In this document: piece after piece, positions 24,531 through 36,900 of the stretch
How positions within the stretch are numbered: position 1 is the first letter of the stretch
How the letters are laid out: each line of letters begins with the position of its first letter
Origin: Gymnorhina tibicen
Lineage: Eukaryota > Chordata > Aves > Passeriformes > Artamidae
Direction: 5' to 3'
Length of the DNA: 64,000 nucleotides
Assembly (NCBI GenBank): GCA_013399875.1
Contig: VXAZ01018004.1
Location: 438,072 to 502,071, forward strand
The notes under the pieces: model-generated
Told to the model about the DNA's origin: nothing
What the model saw: the letters and a program-made list of their open reading frames with translations, nothing else
The model's database searches: none
Position numbers and translations under genes: made by a program

Positions 24531-25487
24531 TGTGGTGAGTTGATCTTGGCTGAATGTCAGGTGCCCACCCAAGCCACTCTGTCACTCTCCTCCACAGCTG
24601 GACAGGGGAGACAAAATATAATGTAAACCCTGTGGTTTGAGATAAGGGTATGGAGAAATTACTCACCAGTTACAGTCATGGGCAAAACAGGCTCCACTTG
24701 GGACCATCTAATTTATTACCAATTAAATCAGATAAGAGAAATGAGAAATAAACCCAAATCTCAGTGACAGCTTCCTCCCAAACCCACCCTTCTTCCTGGG
24801 TGCAACTTTACTCCTGATTTTCTCTACCTCCTCCCCTCCAGCAGCTCTGGCGTATGGGGAATCGGGAATGGGGGCTGCATTCAGTTCATCACACATTGTC
24901 TCTGCCGCTCCTTCCTCCCCAGGGAAGGATTCCTCACACTCTTCCAGCCTGGAGTCTCTCCATGAACTTTTCAGACATGAGCCCTTCCCATGGGCTGCAG
25001 TTCTTCATGAAGAGCTCCAGAGTCCTTCAGGAACAGAATGCTCCAGTGTGGGTCCTCACAGGGCCACAGGGCCTGCCAGGAGCCTGCTCCAGCACAGGCT
25101 TCCCATGTAGTCACAGTCTCCTTTGAGAATCCACCTGCTCTGGAGTGTGGTATCCTGCAGAGACTGCAGGTGGACCTCTGCTCTGATGCTGATCTCCATG
25201 AGCTTCAGAGGCACTGCTGCTTCACCATAGCCTCTCTGCACAACGGGCTTCAGGGGAGTCTCAGTTCCAGCGTCCGGAGCACCTCCTCCCCCTCCTTCTT
25301 CACTGGCCATGTTCCTTCCCACCTTCTTAAATCTGTTTTGCCAGAGGCACTACCACCATTGCCTTGGCCGGTGGCAGATCCGTCTTGGAGCTGGCTGACA
25401 TTGGCTCTGTAGGACATGGGTGAGGTTGCGGAGAGATCCTCACTGTTGCCCCCCACTAGCAAAACCTTGCCACACAAACCTGATAGA
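24531..25487 (-). mobile_element. Solo LTR, 957 bp, minus orientation, 5-bp TSD CATAA
   Basis: CATAA occurs at 24526-24530 and 25488-25492. The element starts TGTGGTGAGTTGATC on plus and ends ACACAAACCTGATAGA, so the expected terminal CA has become GA by one substitution. Read on minus, a CCAAT box lies at 25400-25404, a degenerate TATA (TTTAAG) near 25325-25331 and an AATAAA signal at 24712-24717. This makes a long R-like stretch of about 600 bp. That stretch contains diverged repeats of a CCTGCTCCAGCACAGGCTTC-type unit, written for the plus strand. From memory it matches a common bird LTR. No viral genes flank it. Confidence 0.85.
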
Positions 25488-28400
25488 CATAACAATGAAG
25501 AATGGGAAAACAAAATCCGATAAACAATTTGTATTATAAATATGGATTTCCATTATGTTCAAGAACTAACTGGACAAAAGCTAAATATTATGATTTTTTT
25601 ATTGTTTGAAATTGTTTCAGCAATAGAATCAAATAGAATTTACTGAGCATGTACGGAACTTCTGGAATTTGTTGCAAAAGGCAACTGTGGAGACAGACAG
25701 CTCAGCTTTTTCAATGAGGCAAATTCATGGGCAACATGTTCTTAAGTGCACAATAACAATCTACACAAGCATATACACAAGCACATAGTCTCTGACATCC
25801 TTAACAAGGCTTGAAAAGTACTAGGAGAATGAAGTAACTCTACTCTTTAATTGTTGTAGAGCCATTTTCAGAAACAAAACTGATCTGACCCAGTAAAGCA
25901 CCTTTTTGTTTTTATTGTTAACAAATTCTGTACACGCTGCTTGCAAATTTTGTTGAATATTAGATCAATTTAAGAAAGTAATGGCTCTGAATTCTGGAAT
26001 AATATGCACCTAAAAGCACAACGAGCTTTTAAGATAGTGAAACAACGATTTCAAATATGATTCTGAAAGACACAAAAGTAAGTAAAATATTATTTACTCA
26101 ATATATTAAGAAGCAAAGTGAATAGTCCTCAAAAATCTGACAGCATAACATAACATAACAGTTATGCTGGACTGGATAAAAGGAATTTCCAGGCACTGTG
26201 TCCTGCTTCTGAGAAAATTTCTGCTCTACCTGGAGTCTTTCAATCCATTTTTCTTCAAACCTAAGATATATTCCACTGTCCCATCTTGTGACACTAGGAC
26301 TACTTACCTGCCTTAACAGCCCGAACTGCAGTTTCACCACCTATGACATATAATTTTATTTTGATAAGACAAACATACTTCTACCATACTGCAAATAAAT
26401 ATGACTTTTATCTCTTACAATTTTATTTACCTGCTTTACTTACTGGACTTGTTTATGACTGAGTTCTTCTTTTTTCTGATCAAGTTTTTTTTAAACATTA
26501 CTGGTCTTTCAAAGTTAGTCTTCCCTTTGGGTCAGTTTTCTCATGATCATGCATTCCTTTATAAATATCTGCAGCACAACTGGACTACACAAGGAGACTC
26601 ATGACAAAACATGCCATTAATACACGATTACATTTATAGGCAAAAGAATGCTCATTATAGAAGAGTTAAACACAGAAAGTTCTCTTAAAAGTGTAGATGA
26701 CAACCATCACACCTAGGTTATCCTTCATTAGTGACATATATTCTTTTCTTGACTTCCTAGGGAGAAAAACTGTGACTTGTCTACATAAACATTTTCTAAA
26801 TGCTAAATCAGTGCATTTAGATTTGTTTCAATAACCTATGTGGTTATTACTAGGCTGTGGCATTCACTTCATTGATCTTTTCTTACATTTAGATACTTAG
26901 GGTATATAGATATTTCACCACCTATAGCTGGATTCATTAGATCAGATACAGATGTATACATCAAGGAAATGATTTAGCCCCCATCTTAGAGTCAGAGGAG
27001 ACAAACAGAAACTTCAAAGATTTTCTCATTCCATCATTTCTTCCTAGGGGAAGCAGGTAAAATGAATCCCATCCTTAATTTTAGACTTTTGCGTCTGACT
27101 TAGTAACACTAAATTCCCTAACCAGAGTATAACATCTCAGTGCAATTGAGTCTTGCCCTGGGTTTATATCCAGGAAGAGATTTTATTGTATGTTTGAATT
27201 TTAATTGAATTCTAAAAATAGGTCCAAGGTGGATGATCTAGAGCCTCTTACAACTAGTTCTACAACTAACATTTCATCTATGTATACCAACAGAGAGGAA
27301 TTTGCTTTCAACCACTGCTAGAAACTTAAACAGCAGTATTTTTTTTACACAAAAGTGGAACACAGCTGAATAACTGATTTTGTTTTTCACTTTCATAACT
27401 GATGCAACATAATTCTGTCCTATCCTATATTCTGAAACACTGCCAGAGTGGAGAAATGGATAACTCAGAAGCATGTTGAAAGTATAATTGTGATCATATT
27501 AGTTGGCTTAAAAAATTGACGAGTACACAATATGAAAAACACAAATCCAGGAAAGAAGGACCTTACTTCTCCTGGGATTTTTTTCCTTGTGAAATATGCA
27601 ATAAAAGGTACTTGCAAACCCTGCAGCAGTGATAAGATCCTGAGCATTTTTTGAGATCATTACTATAAACTAGAGAAGACTAAACCAGAAAAGGGTAGTT
27701 TCATGTAGCCCAGTAAATATGGTATTACTTTTGTTAATAAAAGGCTGAAGGCATTTTTCTGGCTCTGTGAGGCCTCAGGACTGGGTCTTGTCAGGCTTGC
27801 TTAGTCCAGCAAGCCTATTTTAGGCTTGCCGGAGCTTGCTTGTTTAATCTCTAACATCAATTTTGTAATGACAAGGTGGCTGTCACCCAATTATTTTTAG
27901 ACTTGCTTAGCTTTGTGCAATTGGAACATGAAAAACCTATTATTGCAATAATTTTGATACGTTTCTGAAAGTAATAGTGTTAACGTGTAGTTACTCTATA
28001 GAGAATGAACTGCTGATGACCCTGGAATCCAGATGTGGCATAGAAGAGTACAAGGGTGAAATGCAAGCAAAGGCCCAGAAAGTATGAACGCAAGCACAAG
28101 AGGTATAATCAAATCACCAATGAACAATTACTGAATATTACACTAATTCATCCTTGGCAGCTAGGTAGGTACCTAAAACCAGTTTTAGGTGTGACAAAGA
28201 AAACAAAGAACAAGTACTTTTACTTTATATGTAATGGATACCATTTGTAATACACTTGGATACAACATGGAATCAGAGACCAATGAAGGAAAAATCAAGG
28301 TATAAACTGTGTTAGAGCGTGTATTAAAAATAGCTATGAGCAGATGACAGTGTGAAGAGGAAGTAACTATGACCATCATACTCCTCTCAGCAAGGAGAAG

Positions 28401-28552
28401 GAAGAAATCCCTCACTTCTAAATCTATACTTCTTCATCTGAGTGATCTGGAAAACTGACGATGTTTTTAACCCTCTCAGCCAGACCAAAGCCATCAACTT
28501 AAGACTCAGAGAAAGGGTAAGAACATTGATGCCTAAAAAGGCCAGCCTGGAA
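25488..28552. other. Unique AT-rich DNA with one strong hairpin
   Basis: No gene seen; the longest frames are about 80 codons. (CATAA)n-like units at 26143-26160 are followed by their inverse GTTATGC (26161-26167). A perfect 9-bp hairpin lies at 27793-27816. Confidence 0.5.
27793..27816. repeat. Perfect 9-bp stem-loop AGGCTTGCT/AGCAAGCCT
   Basis: The two arms (27793-27801 and 27808-27816) are exact inverse complements around a 6-base TAGTCC loop. A third, direct partial copy of the left arm (AGGCTTGCC) follows about 5 bases later. An AATAAA lies about 55 bp upstream at 27738 in TTAATAAAAGG. This could be part of an unrecognised LTR (R/U5) or a chance fold. Confidence 0.6.
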
Positions 28553-28972
28553 ACAGAGACTAGACAGGGTAAGGGAATAAAGGTGGTATTTATCTAAAAG
28601 GTCTTCAAAGGTACACCCTGGGGAGCCAGAGGCTATTTCCAGAGTGGACCCCAAGATGGACCACAAGTCATGAGTTCTTCCCACTGTTATAGGTTTGGTC
28701 CATTTGCATATTAGCATAAATTTGCCAGTTAAACTTTAGCTAATAAGGTAACCACCCCCCAACTTGCCCCCCTTCTCAAGATGCTGGTTTACACATTTTG
28801 GGCCTAGGACAGCCTGAGTGTCCTTGAAGAGCAAGCCCTGAGAGGCTTTGTTATGTCTATCTTAGCATGAGAGGACAGCAGCTAACAGGCTGCAAGACAG
28901 TTCAAAGTTACACACTAGGAATACAGAGAATACAGAGTTTGCAAAATATAAAAGCTAAAACCTAAGGCATCA
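28553..28972 (-). mobile_element. LTR, copy 1 of a pair also found at 55758
   Basis: On minus it starts TGATGCCTTAGGTTTTAGC and can be aligned over its whole length with 55758-56158. Shared blocks on plus include AGGTACACCCTGG, CCAAGATGGACC, TCCATTTGCATAT, GTTTACACATTTTG and AACCTAAGGCATCA. The minus strand has an octamer ATGCAAAT (28702-28709), then 8 bp, then a TATA-like CCTATAAC (28686-28693). A GATAAATA near the 3' end could serve as a weak polyadenylation signal. I found no exact target-site duplication. The two copies differ at perhaps a quarter of positions by eye, so they are separate insertions. Confidence 0.75.
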
Positions 28973-30248
28973 ATATGAAAATATTGATAGTTTGATATAT
29001 ATTGTAATTTTTATTAGACTTTTTGGTACTCCATAGATAATTTAGACTATGATTTCAATATCATTGTTGCTGAACTAATAATAACTGTCTGTTGGACATT
29101 TATTATATTCTATTCTAAAATATTTCAATTAAACTTATATTGAACTCTATGTTTCCCATACAGTCTGTTTCTTTAGCCCACATACGTCACAGGAGACATC
29201 ATTGCAGAACCATCATTATTCCGTTCAAACATGGTAGCACTTTGTGGGGCTTTGCTCTGGGTTAATCTTCCTGTTGAAATTGAGAGGGGTTCATTGCCTC
29301 CGTATTTTATAGGTCAACCTATGCAACTTTGCATTGGATAGACAAGCTTTACATTGTCACCACAGCAGAAGCAGAACCTTACTCAGGGAAATCAGTTTCC
29401 TGACACTGAGTACAGTATCACTTTGTCTTGGTATGCTGCTGACCTTTTAGTCATAGTTTGGCTTTTACCAGGGCCTCCTGTGTGAAATATAATCAGGACT
29501 AGATGGCTGTGACCAAGCATACCAACATGAATGGTTTCTTGATATTATTTCCTTAGCTAGTTTTTTAACCATCAATTGACACCATGAGAAAAGTACTTTG
29601 GACTTTAGAGAAGACGTAGGGCTCAGTAAATAGCCACTTTAATATGTTTTTTCAATGTTTCCTGTCACTTGCAATATTTAATAATTATGGGTATAAGCAG
29701 AGAATTAAATAATAGTAAAGTTGTGGCATTATCACAGTTGGCTGTATCATCATTGTCATTAGTAGACTAAAATGTCCTACTCTGGAGTAACATCTTTGAT
29801 GCAAGTAATTTTTTAGCCATTATTTTGAATAACAATTAGTCTTTTGCTTTGGTAATTTTTTTCCTATACCACATACTTATCCCTATTTATTTCCTTTTTG
29901 CAAGTTACTTTCTACTAAGTCGGTAGTTATGCTGGTCTTCCTTTTATCATTTATTTAATGAAATTGTTTTGTAATTAACTAATTTAGTGGTAAATATTTG
30001 GCTTGAAAACAATATCATTGCTTTCTTGCTTTGAATAACTAGAGAATAATTTGGGGAAGAGGTTATGGATTACAGCTTCAAGTTAAGGGAAAAAAAGAAT
30101 TATTTGCAATGGATAATGACTAAGAAAGGAAAACTATACAAAAATAGGCTTTGAACTTTACTGTGAAATTGAACTGAGGCATTTAAAAAGAGATATTGGT
30201 GGAAAACCATGATATGCTATGAGAGGCACTATCAAAGAAAATAAAGGT
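28973..30248. other. Unique AT-rich DNA up to assembly gap
   Basis: No gene or repeat family recognised. It ends at the N run starting at 30249. Confidence 0.6.
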
Positions 30249-30365
30249 NNNNNNNNNNNNNNNNNNNNNNNNNNNNNNNNNNNNNNNNNNNNNNNNNNNN
30301 NNNNNNNNNNNNNNNNNNNNNNNNNNNNNNNNNNNNNNNNNNNNNNNNNNNNNNNNNNNNNNNNN
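30249..30365. other. Assembly gap (117 N)
   Basis: Unresolved bases next to a perfect pentamer array. The gap probably hides more of the same array. Confidence 0.98.
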
Positions 30366-30418
30366 TTCTCTTCTCTTCTCTTCTCTTCTCTTCTCTTCTC
30401 TTCTCTTCTCTTCTCTTC
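30366..30418. repeat. (TTCTC)n pentamer array at gap edge
   Basis: Ten perfect TTCTC units, then TTCAC. The open frames of 85-136 codons that run through it and through the N run are artefacts of the repeat. Confidence 0.97.
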
Positions 30419-33400
30419 ACAAAGAGTAACCCTGAAGCACTGCCCTTGCCATGGTGTTTGGCCACAGAAGCTGCTGCTCGAAGTTCCATTTTGCAGTGGC
30501 ACTCTGGAGCTCTGGAGAGCTGAAACTGGTGCTGATACTAAAAATGTATCAATAAAGGTCTGATACATAGCACATCCTAAAAGCTAAAGCCATGAGCTTC
30601 TGAATGAAAGGAATAACCTTTCTTTACCTTGAAAAGAAATGCATTAGCATGATTAAAACTTTGTGAAGATGAGTAATAAAGAGCTTTTTCTTCTCCCAAG
30701 GCAGCCTATCAGTGAGACACATCTCCCTTCTATAGTGCTACAGGGACAGTTACATATGCTTAGTTAAGGAAGTTTATGGAGGTTTAGCAGCCCACAAACA
30801 AACATAAATTGACAGCTAGGATGGAATTACCTTTTTGCAGGGATAGGAGTGTAGCAACTGTAGTCGGGATCAGGAATCTCAAAATGCCACTTCAGAGTCA
30901 GACCCTTGCACAAAAGGGTGAATCAACTGCTAGAAACAATCCAGTAAGCCTCTGTTTTCAGGCAAGACCTCACTGGGGACCAAAGGTCTGCTCTTGTTCT
31001 TTAGTCTAACCTCAGTTTGTCTGTGATTTTTCTTTATTACTTTTCACTCAAAGTCTAACCTGACTCACAAGTACACTTCACAAGCTGAGTGCATGGCAGC
31101 TCATTAACCCTGGATCCATCACTCTTCGCCAACCCATTTTGGCCTTTGCCAATCCCCATGATATCCACAGTCAAATATTCAGTGATTTTTTTCCAGCATT
31201 ACACTGTGCTTAGAGAATAAAAGCTTTCAAAAAATCAGTCTTTATGTGGATTCAATGCAGGTGGTATTTAGGGGACAACGTATCTCCTTGGAAAATAATC
31301 AGTCACAGTTACATTGTAGACAATAGAGAACAGCAGTAGAAATTTCTGAAATGAGATCTGCTATCCTAGTACAGATGTTTTTAGCAGATCAGATGAATCA
31401 AACGTTAGCAGCAGTTGCAAAAGATGCCTGGCAGCTCCATATGTGAATATCCACCATCAGAGGAATGCCATCTGCAAGGACTTCTCTGCAAAGATTTCTC
31501 CTCACAACTACAGAGGTGATCAGTTCAGATTCTGTGCTTAAAATTTAGATGTTTTGATTTGGGCAAGTGAAGCTCATGGAACTAGCTTCTAGAAAGTGAG
31601 TCGGACATGTGAGTCCTCCTTACTGAAAAGTAAAAAAATAATCCAAGGTGCAAATCAGGTACGAACTGGGACACAGAATTTCACATAGGGAGCTCATATG
31701 GTGGAGGTACATGCATAACTGCAAAAGGTCTGGCTTCACGGCTTCAAATATCTCTTTTCTGGTGAATCACAGGAACAAAAGTTTGGGATTATGAGACTTA
31801 CTGCCAAGTTTTTTTTGAGATGTAGCATTAATTGACGTGCTTGCAGCCCTGTGTGGGTAATAACACTATTGTAGAAGTTTTCACCTGCTGGTCAGTGTGC
31901 CACCTTTCATTTGCTTCTATAAATTCTTGAATTATATCCTCATTTCTTTCTGTTGTTCCATTACTTTAGAACGTGATATTCCTTTCTACTTTTTATTTCT
32001 AAAAAATTTCTATTTATTTCTAAATAACTACCATCTGAAATTCCATGGTAGTCAGCAGCAAGAGTAATCATTACTTAACTGATTCTGATTATTGAGCAAT
32101 CATATAATTGATTACAGTAGTATGACAGTGATTACTGAGTGAAAAAGACTACAAATGTAGCCTGTAGAGTACTAAAGTAATTCTTACTGCAGAACATTTA
32201 AAATTACCATTTTTTTTCAGTGTTTCAAACGCATTCTGACATACTTCTTGTTCAAAGAATCCATTTATCTGTAATGTAATTTCAAAATATTCTAGTATAT
32301 TAAAGGCTTCACCCACTGTCCAACTTGATTTTCTAGATCTACCTAGAGTGAATGAGTTATGAAGAATTGAAAATTCACAGCAATGAAAATAAAGATTAAA
32401 AATCTTCCAAATGAGAAACTGAGGAGACCATAAAGGAAAATAATGTGTTGGTCATGCTCTCACACAAAACAAATTGGCTTGCAAAACACGAGGTGCAGCA
32501 TCTTACTACGAGGTAACATCTATTTCAGCAAGAGCAGCTTGAATACCTGGACAGAGTTATTCAGTGAAGCATAGTCCACAGAGCTACTGGTGAGTCCCTG
32601 ACTTTGGTACTGTTGGCATGGTGACTGTCTTTCCAGCAACATAGTTAGAAGTCTGCTGTCATTTTTATTTCTTCCTGCTTTTATTTGATGATCTTTTCTT
32701 GAAGACTCTTTTCCTGAAGAAAGATTTTTTTTTCTTTTTTAAGGATACGTACCTTAGTTCAGTTGATGTACTCCTCATTTAGCTTGATAAGAGCTTATTT
32801 CCCTCAGAGTGGGTAACAGAAAGAACTGCACATGCTCTGTGTTTACTATCCCCTTCTTACCTTGTTCTGCAGGGCAGTTCAGGATCCACACAAATCCAAG
32901 AATTATTATGATGCTTGGTTTTACACACTGGAGTCAAGTTTTCATCTTTACTGCAGTCAAAACGAGGCCTCATGTCATACTGACTCCTAACTGGGTCACA
33001 CAAGGAAAGCTTTTTCTGTAAGAACTGCAGCTATACTGCCTGCCTCTTTCTCCCTGCATCCTCACGTGTGGATCTCAATGGACTCTCCAGTCCACAGAGC
33101 AAGTATGAGAAGTCATTTAAAAGAAGCTGTGATAAAGGGAGAAAGGAGGAGCCTATACAAGAGCAGTATTTACAAACAAGAGAGCTCAGCAGTGATACAT
33201 AATGGGGTAACATAATGTTAATTTAAAAAACCAGATACTACTGCTTACGAAAAGATGAGATAACCTGTTTCAGGAAGCCTGTTGGTATATTACTATAGAA
33301 GATCTCCTGTAGATAGAATAAAGAGGTTAAAGTAATCTTCAGATGCTACCTACCTCTCCCTCTGCTAAAGAAAGAAACCAGACTGACAGCTGTGGGATTT

Positions 33401-36000
33401 AGAGATATCCATATTTCTGATTGCTAATTCACAATTGTAAGGCATTTCAGCTTTTTGTGTTCAGCAATATATATTTATAGCTCTAGTCCTACTGAAGACA
33501 AAGTGTAATTACCTCCATCTACCTAGTCAAAGTTATTTATGAAACCCTGCAAATAGTGTATCTTATCTGATTACACCTGTTCAATAAAATTCTCCTAAAA
33601 GCACTTCAGCAACATGGTGATTATAAAATGGGTCTGTGTTTGACCTGCATTTAGACTTGTGTCATAAGCAGTTTTTTGACATATGCTCAAAGGTATTAGG
33701 TAACAGTGATTTGCATGTCCCAGGTAGAGCTGTCTGAAAGGAGTCATGTCCACAGCCCTGTAAGGAAAGTGGGACTAGATCAGCTGGGAGGGAAAGATGC
33801 TGTGCACACCATGTAATCTTTTTTCTTTCTTACATTTTGAAATTCAGCTTCTTCAGAAAACTGTTTCACTGAGTCTGTCTTCTTCATCTAATAAAATGGC
33901 ATGAAAAAAAAAAATGGTTCAGTTACCCCAAGTAATCCTATTCCAAAACTAATTAATCCCATTCTTCTAAAGTTACATCTAAAGCTCACATTTGGTTGCA
34001 AGGGTTTTGTGCTTTATCCACTATCTGTTATTAAAAGGTAATCCAAAAGGCATAAAACAAAAAAGACCAAGGCAGGATTCCTACTTCAGAGAATCTGAAG
34101 ATATTGACTACAGCTCCAGACATTAGCACAATTTGTTTCCAGGAGTCTGGGCTCAATGAGGCAAATTTCAGTGAGTCTTTGCCCAGGAGTGAAGACAGAG
34201 ATGTTTCTCCCTGCCACTGTCAGTAGGCTGAGGTGTTTCCATTCTTCTGTATCCTATCTGATCTTTCTGACTGAAGTGGCAGGGTAAGACTAATTAAGTC
34301 AGCAAGACTGCATTAATCTCATGTTTCCTAATTGCCATTTTAACAATCCATGTCTGGCAAGTGAGTCTCCAACCAACATGCAAGAAATACAGGCAGGTAA
34401 ATAAAGGACATTTCTTCCAGACACATAACGATGGTCTTACACGTGTCTGTGGCATTGTATTAAATATTAGAATATAAAGGTAGTAAGGATCAGAAGAGGC
34501 CCCTACTTCAAAGTACCATTCAAAGATTCCAGTTTATTATGAATATTTTGAAATCAAATTCCAAATAGTCTTAGTTATCTTGCCAGAGGGTTCATCATTT
34601 TAATACAAAGCCCCAAATATTTTAATACCATTGAACACACATACACACACAAAAATAAACTTACATGTCACTATAGTATTGTGTTATTCCATTTGTTTCT
34701 TGAGATGTAGTAGAATTCAGATTCTGGAACTGAATAGTATAGAATGCCATTATGTTTCAAGAAAGCTAGTATCCTTAATATTAAGACCCAAGTTCTAATT
34801 AATTTGCCTGTATTCAAATACAAAAAATCTTAAATTCACTGCATTCAACATCAATTGTGATTCCACCAAAGTTCAAAATCATCAATAAATCAAAAATATC
34901 AGTGCCATATCTTTATCAGAGGTATTGATATGGGCCACTCCTTTGAATTCCAAAATACATTAACATCCTAGTTTTGAAATAATTTTAAACTTTTTTGAAT
35001 AAGTTTCTGTAATGTATTCAGCAGCATGGCAAATGGAGCTACTGATACACTTTTACAGAGAGAATGTAAAATTAAGTCATCTGCTTACCACATGCAGGAA
35101 GATTAAAGCTGTGAGAGAATTCAAAATAGAGGGATTTACAGATGGAAGGAGACTTTGTGTTCTTCCTCCAAATGGTTTTATTTTCATGTTTTTACTTCTG
35201 CTTTTATTTTCTTGAAAAAAATAAGTAATTGAGGCCAGTCCTTAACTGAAATTCATTTTGAAAGCGAATACATCAAATAAGCATGCCCAGAATGCACAGA
35301 ATGGGGTAGTCACTGTGATGTAGGGATGGAAACACTGTTCTCCATCTTATTTTGTGTCCTTAAAAGGTCTGTGTGCAGCCCTTCAAGCTGCAATCCTAAG
35401 TGAACAGAGTTTTCTGTGCTTCCTTATCCATTATAGTTCCTAAGAGTGAAGTTTGTCAGGATTGCAGTGCTACTGTTAAGGAATCCCAATTCTATAGATT
35501 CTCCTGCTTCAAAATGACTGTGTGGACTGAGGAAGTGTCTCCAAGATAACTGAAAATAAATTAACACCAAGAGATGCTTGATAAATAAAAGCACATTTCA
35601 CAAGCTAAGTAAATTCCAAAATGCAAACACTCTCTTTCGTATATATGAAAACATTGAAAATGCACAAAACCAAAAAAAAAATCTCAAAAGTTAACAGCTG
35701 CCAGCTAGTCTGGACAATTTAAGGACAATTTAGAAAAAAGTGGATACTGGATAATTCACCAAAAAAGTGAGACGGAATTCATCTCTATCTAGCAAATGTG
35801 TTCTCTTGATTTTCCAGGAAATAATATCCTGAAACAGAAAAAGAAAAATGACTGCAAGTCCTTACTGTGCTTTGTAAATTATTATTTTTAAAGGAAGGAA
35901 AAACTAAAACCACAAGCACATGGAACATAGATGTTATTTCACTGAATTTCACAGAATATCATGTTAAAAAAATGGCTCATTTTCTACTTTGAATCCTAAT
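30419..36000. other. Unique DNA, no gene seen
   Basis: About 5.6 kb with only short chance frames, at most about 70 codons. No repeat family was recognised. A short (CA)n-like stretch lies at about 34637-34650. Confidence 0.5.
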
Positions 36001-36900
36001 CATGGAGCCTGCTAAGGATCTTGGTTCTTAATTGTTCACTCAGTCCTGTTTGTAACAATAACCTACAGGATCTCGAAAACTGTCATAAATTATCAAGACC
36101 AGCCCCCAGATTGCCACATTTTTGTGGTGTGAAGTTTTCATGTGGGAAAGGAAGCAGAAAAAATTATGTTTTTTCAGGGAACAAAGCCAAAAACTTTGCA
36201 TTTTACACAAATGACAGGGAAAGTAACAAGCAGTTCCATGGTGTTTAAGTAATGGTGTTTTAGTAAATTATAATAAAGCCCAGTTCTTCCAAAAAGTGGG
36301 ACCCACTCCTTCCTCACTGGTGGTTGCATCCTTTTAAAGCAGACCAAGTGCCCAGGGTGGCACAGCAGACAGAAAACACAAGCCACAGAAGAGATGAGGT
36401 CACTAAACATCTTCCAGGTGACAGCCTTCTGCTTTAAAAGGGACGATTCCTTTGCAGGATCTCCCCAAACCACACCGACTTCCCCAGTCTTTCCCTCTCC
36501 TGCTTTCTCCCCAGCACAAAGAGCAGCACAGGCTTTATGCTTTGAAGTAATGAATGAGCCTGAAGGATGCTCTGCCAAGCCATGCAAAATTAATTAGGTC
36601 AAGGGCTCGGGTGGCTGCAGGGTGACTGTTACACTGACATTTTTAAGCAGCCTGTCTGTAGCACAGCAGCCCTGTCGTGCCATCCCAAAGATCAGCGTTA
36701 TGGGACGTGTTCTTCAAATCACTGAACATAATCATATTTCCTTTTGTAACTGTCATGGCTTCTTTCCTACATGCTCACTCCCCTCTCTTTTTCTTCTGCA
36801 TTGTATTTATTATTATTATTTTGCTTACAAGAAATGAAAGGTTTCTGAAATACTGCTGGGGTTTTTTCCTTTGTACAACAGCTCCCTCTAATGTTCTCTC
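36001..36900. other. Less AT-rich stretch with a clustered homeobox/nuclear-receptor-like motif set
   Basis: No coding sequence is supported; the 137-codon minus frame at 36174-36587 is not recognised. Within about 25 bp lie an octamer-like ATGCAAAAT (36582-36590), a homeodomain-type TTAATTA (36590-36596) and a nuclear-receptor half-site AGGTCAAGG (36596-36604). Such clustering is seen in conserved enhancers, but conservation cannot be judged from one sequence. Confidence 0.2.

Noticed and set aside
30158..30568. Open frames of 85-136 codons on both strands
   Set aside because: They run through N bases and a (TTCTC)n array.
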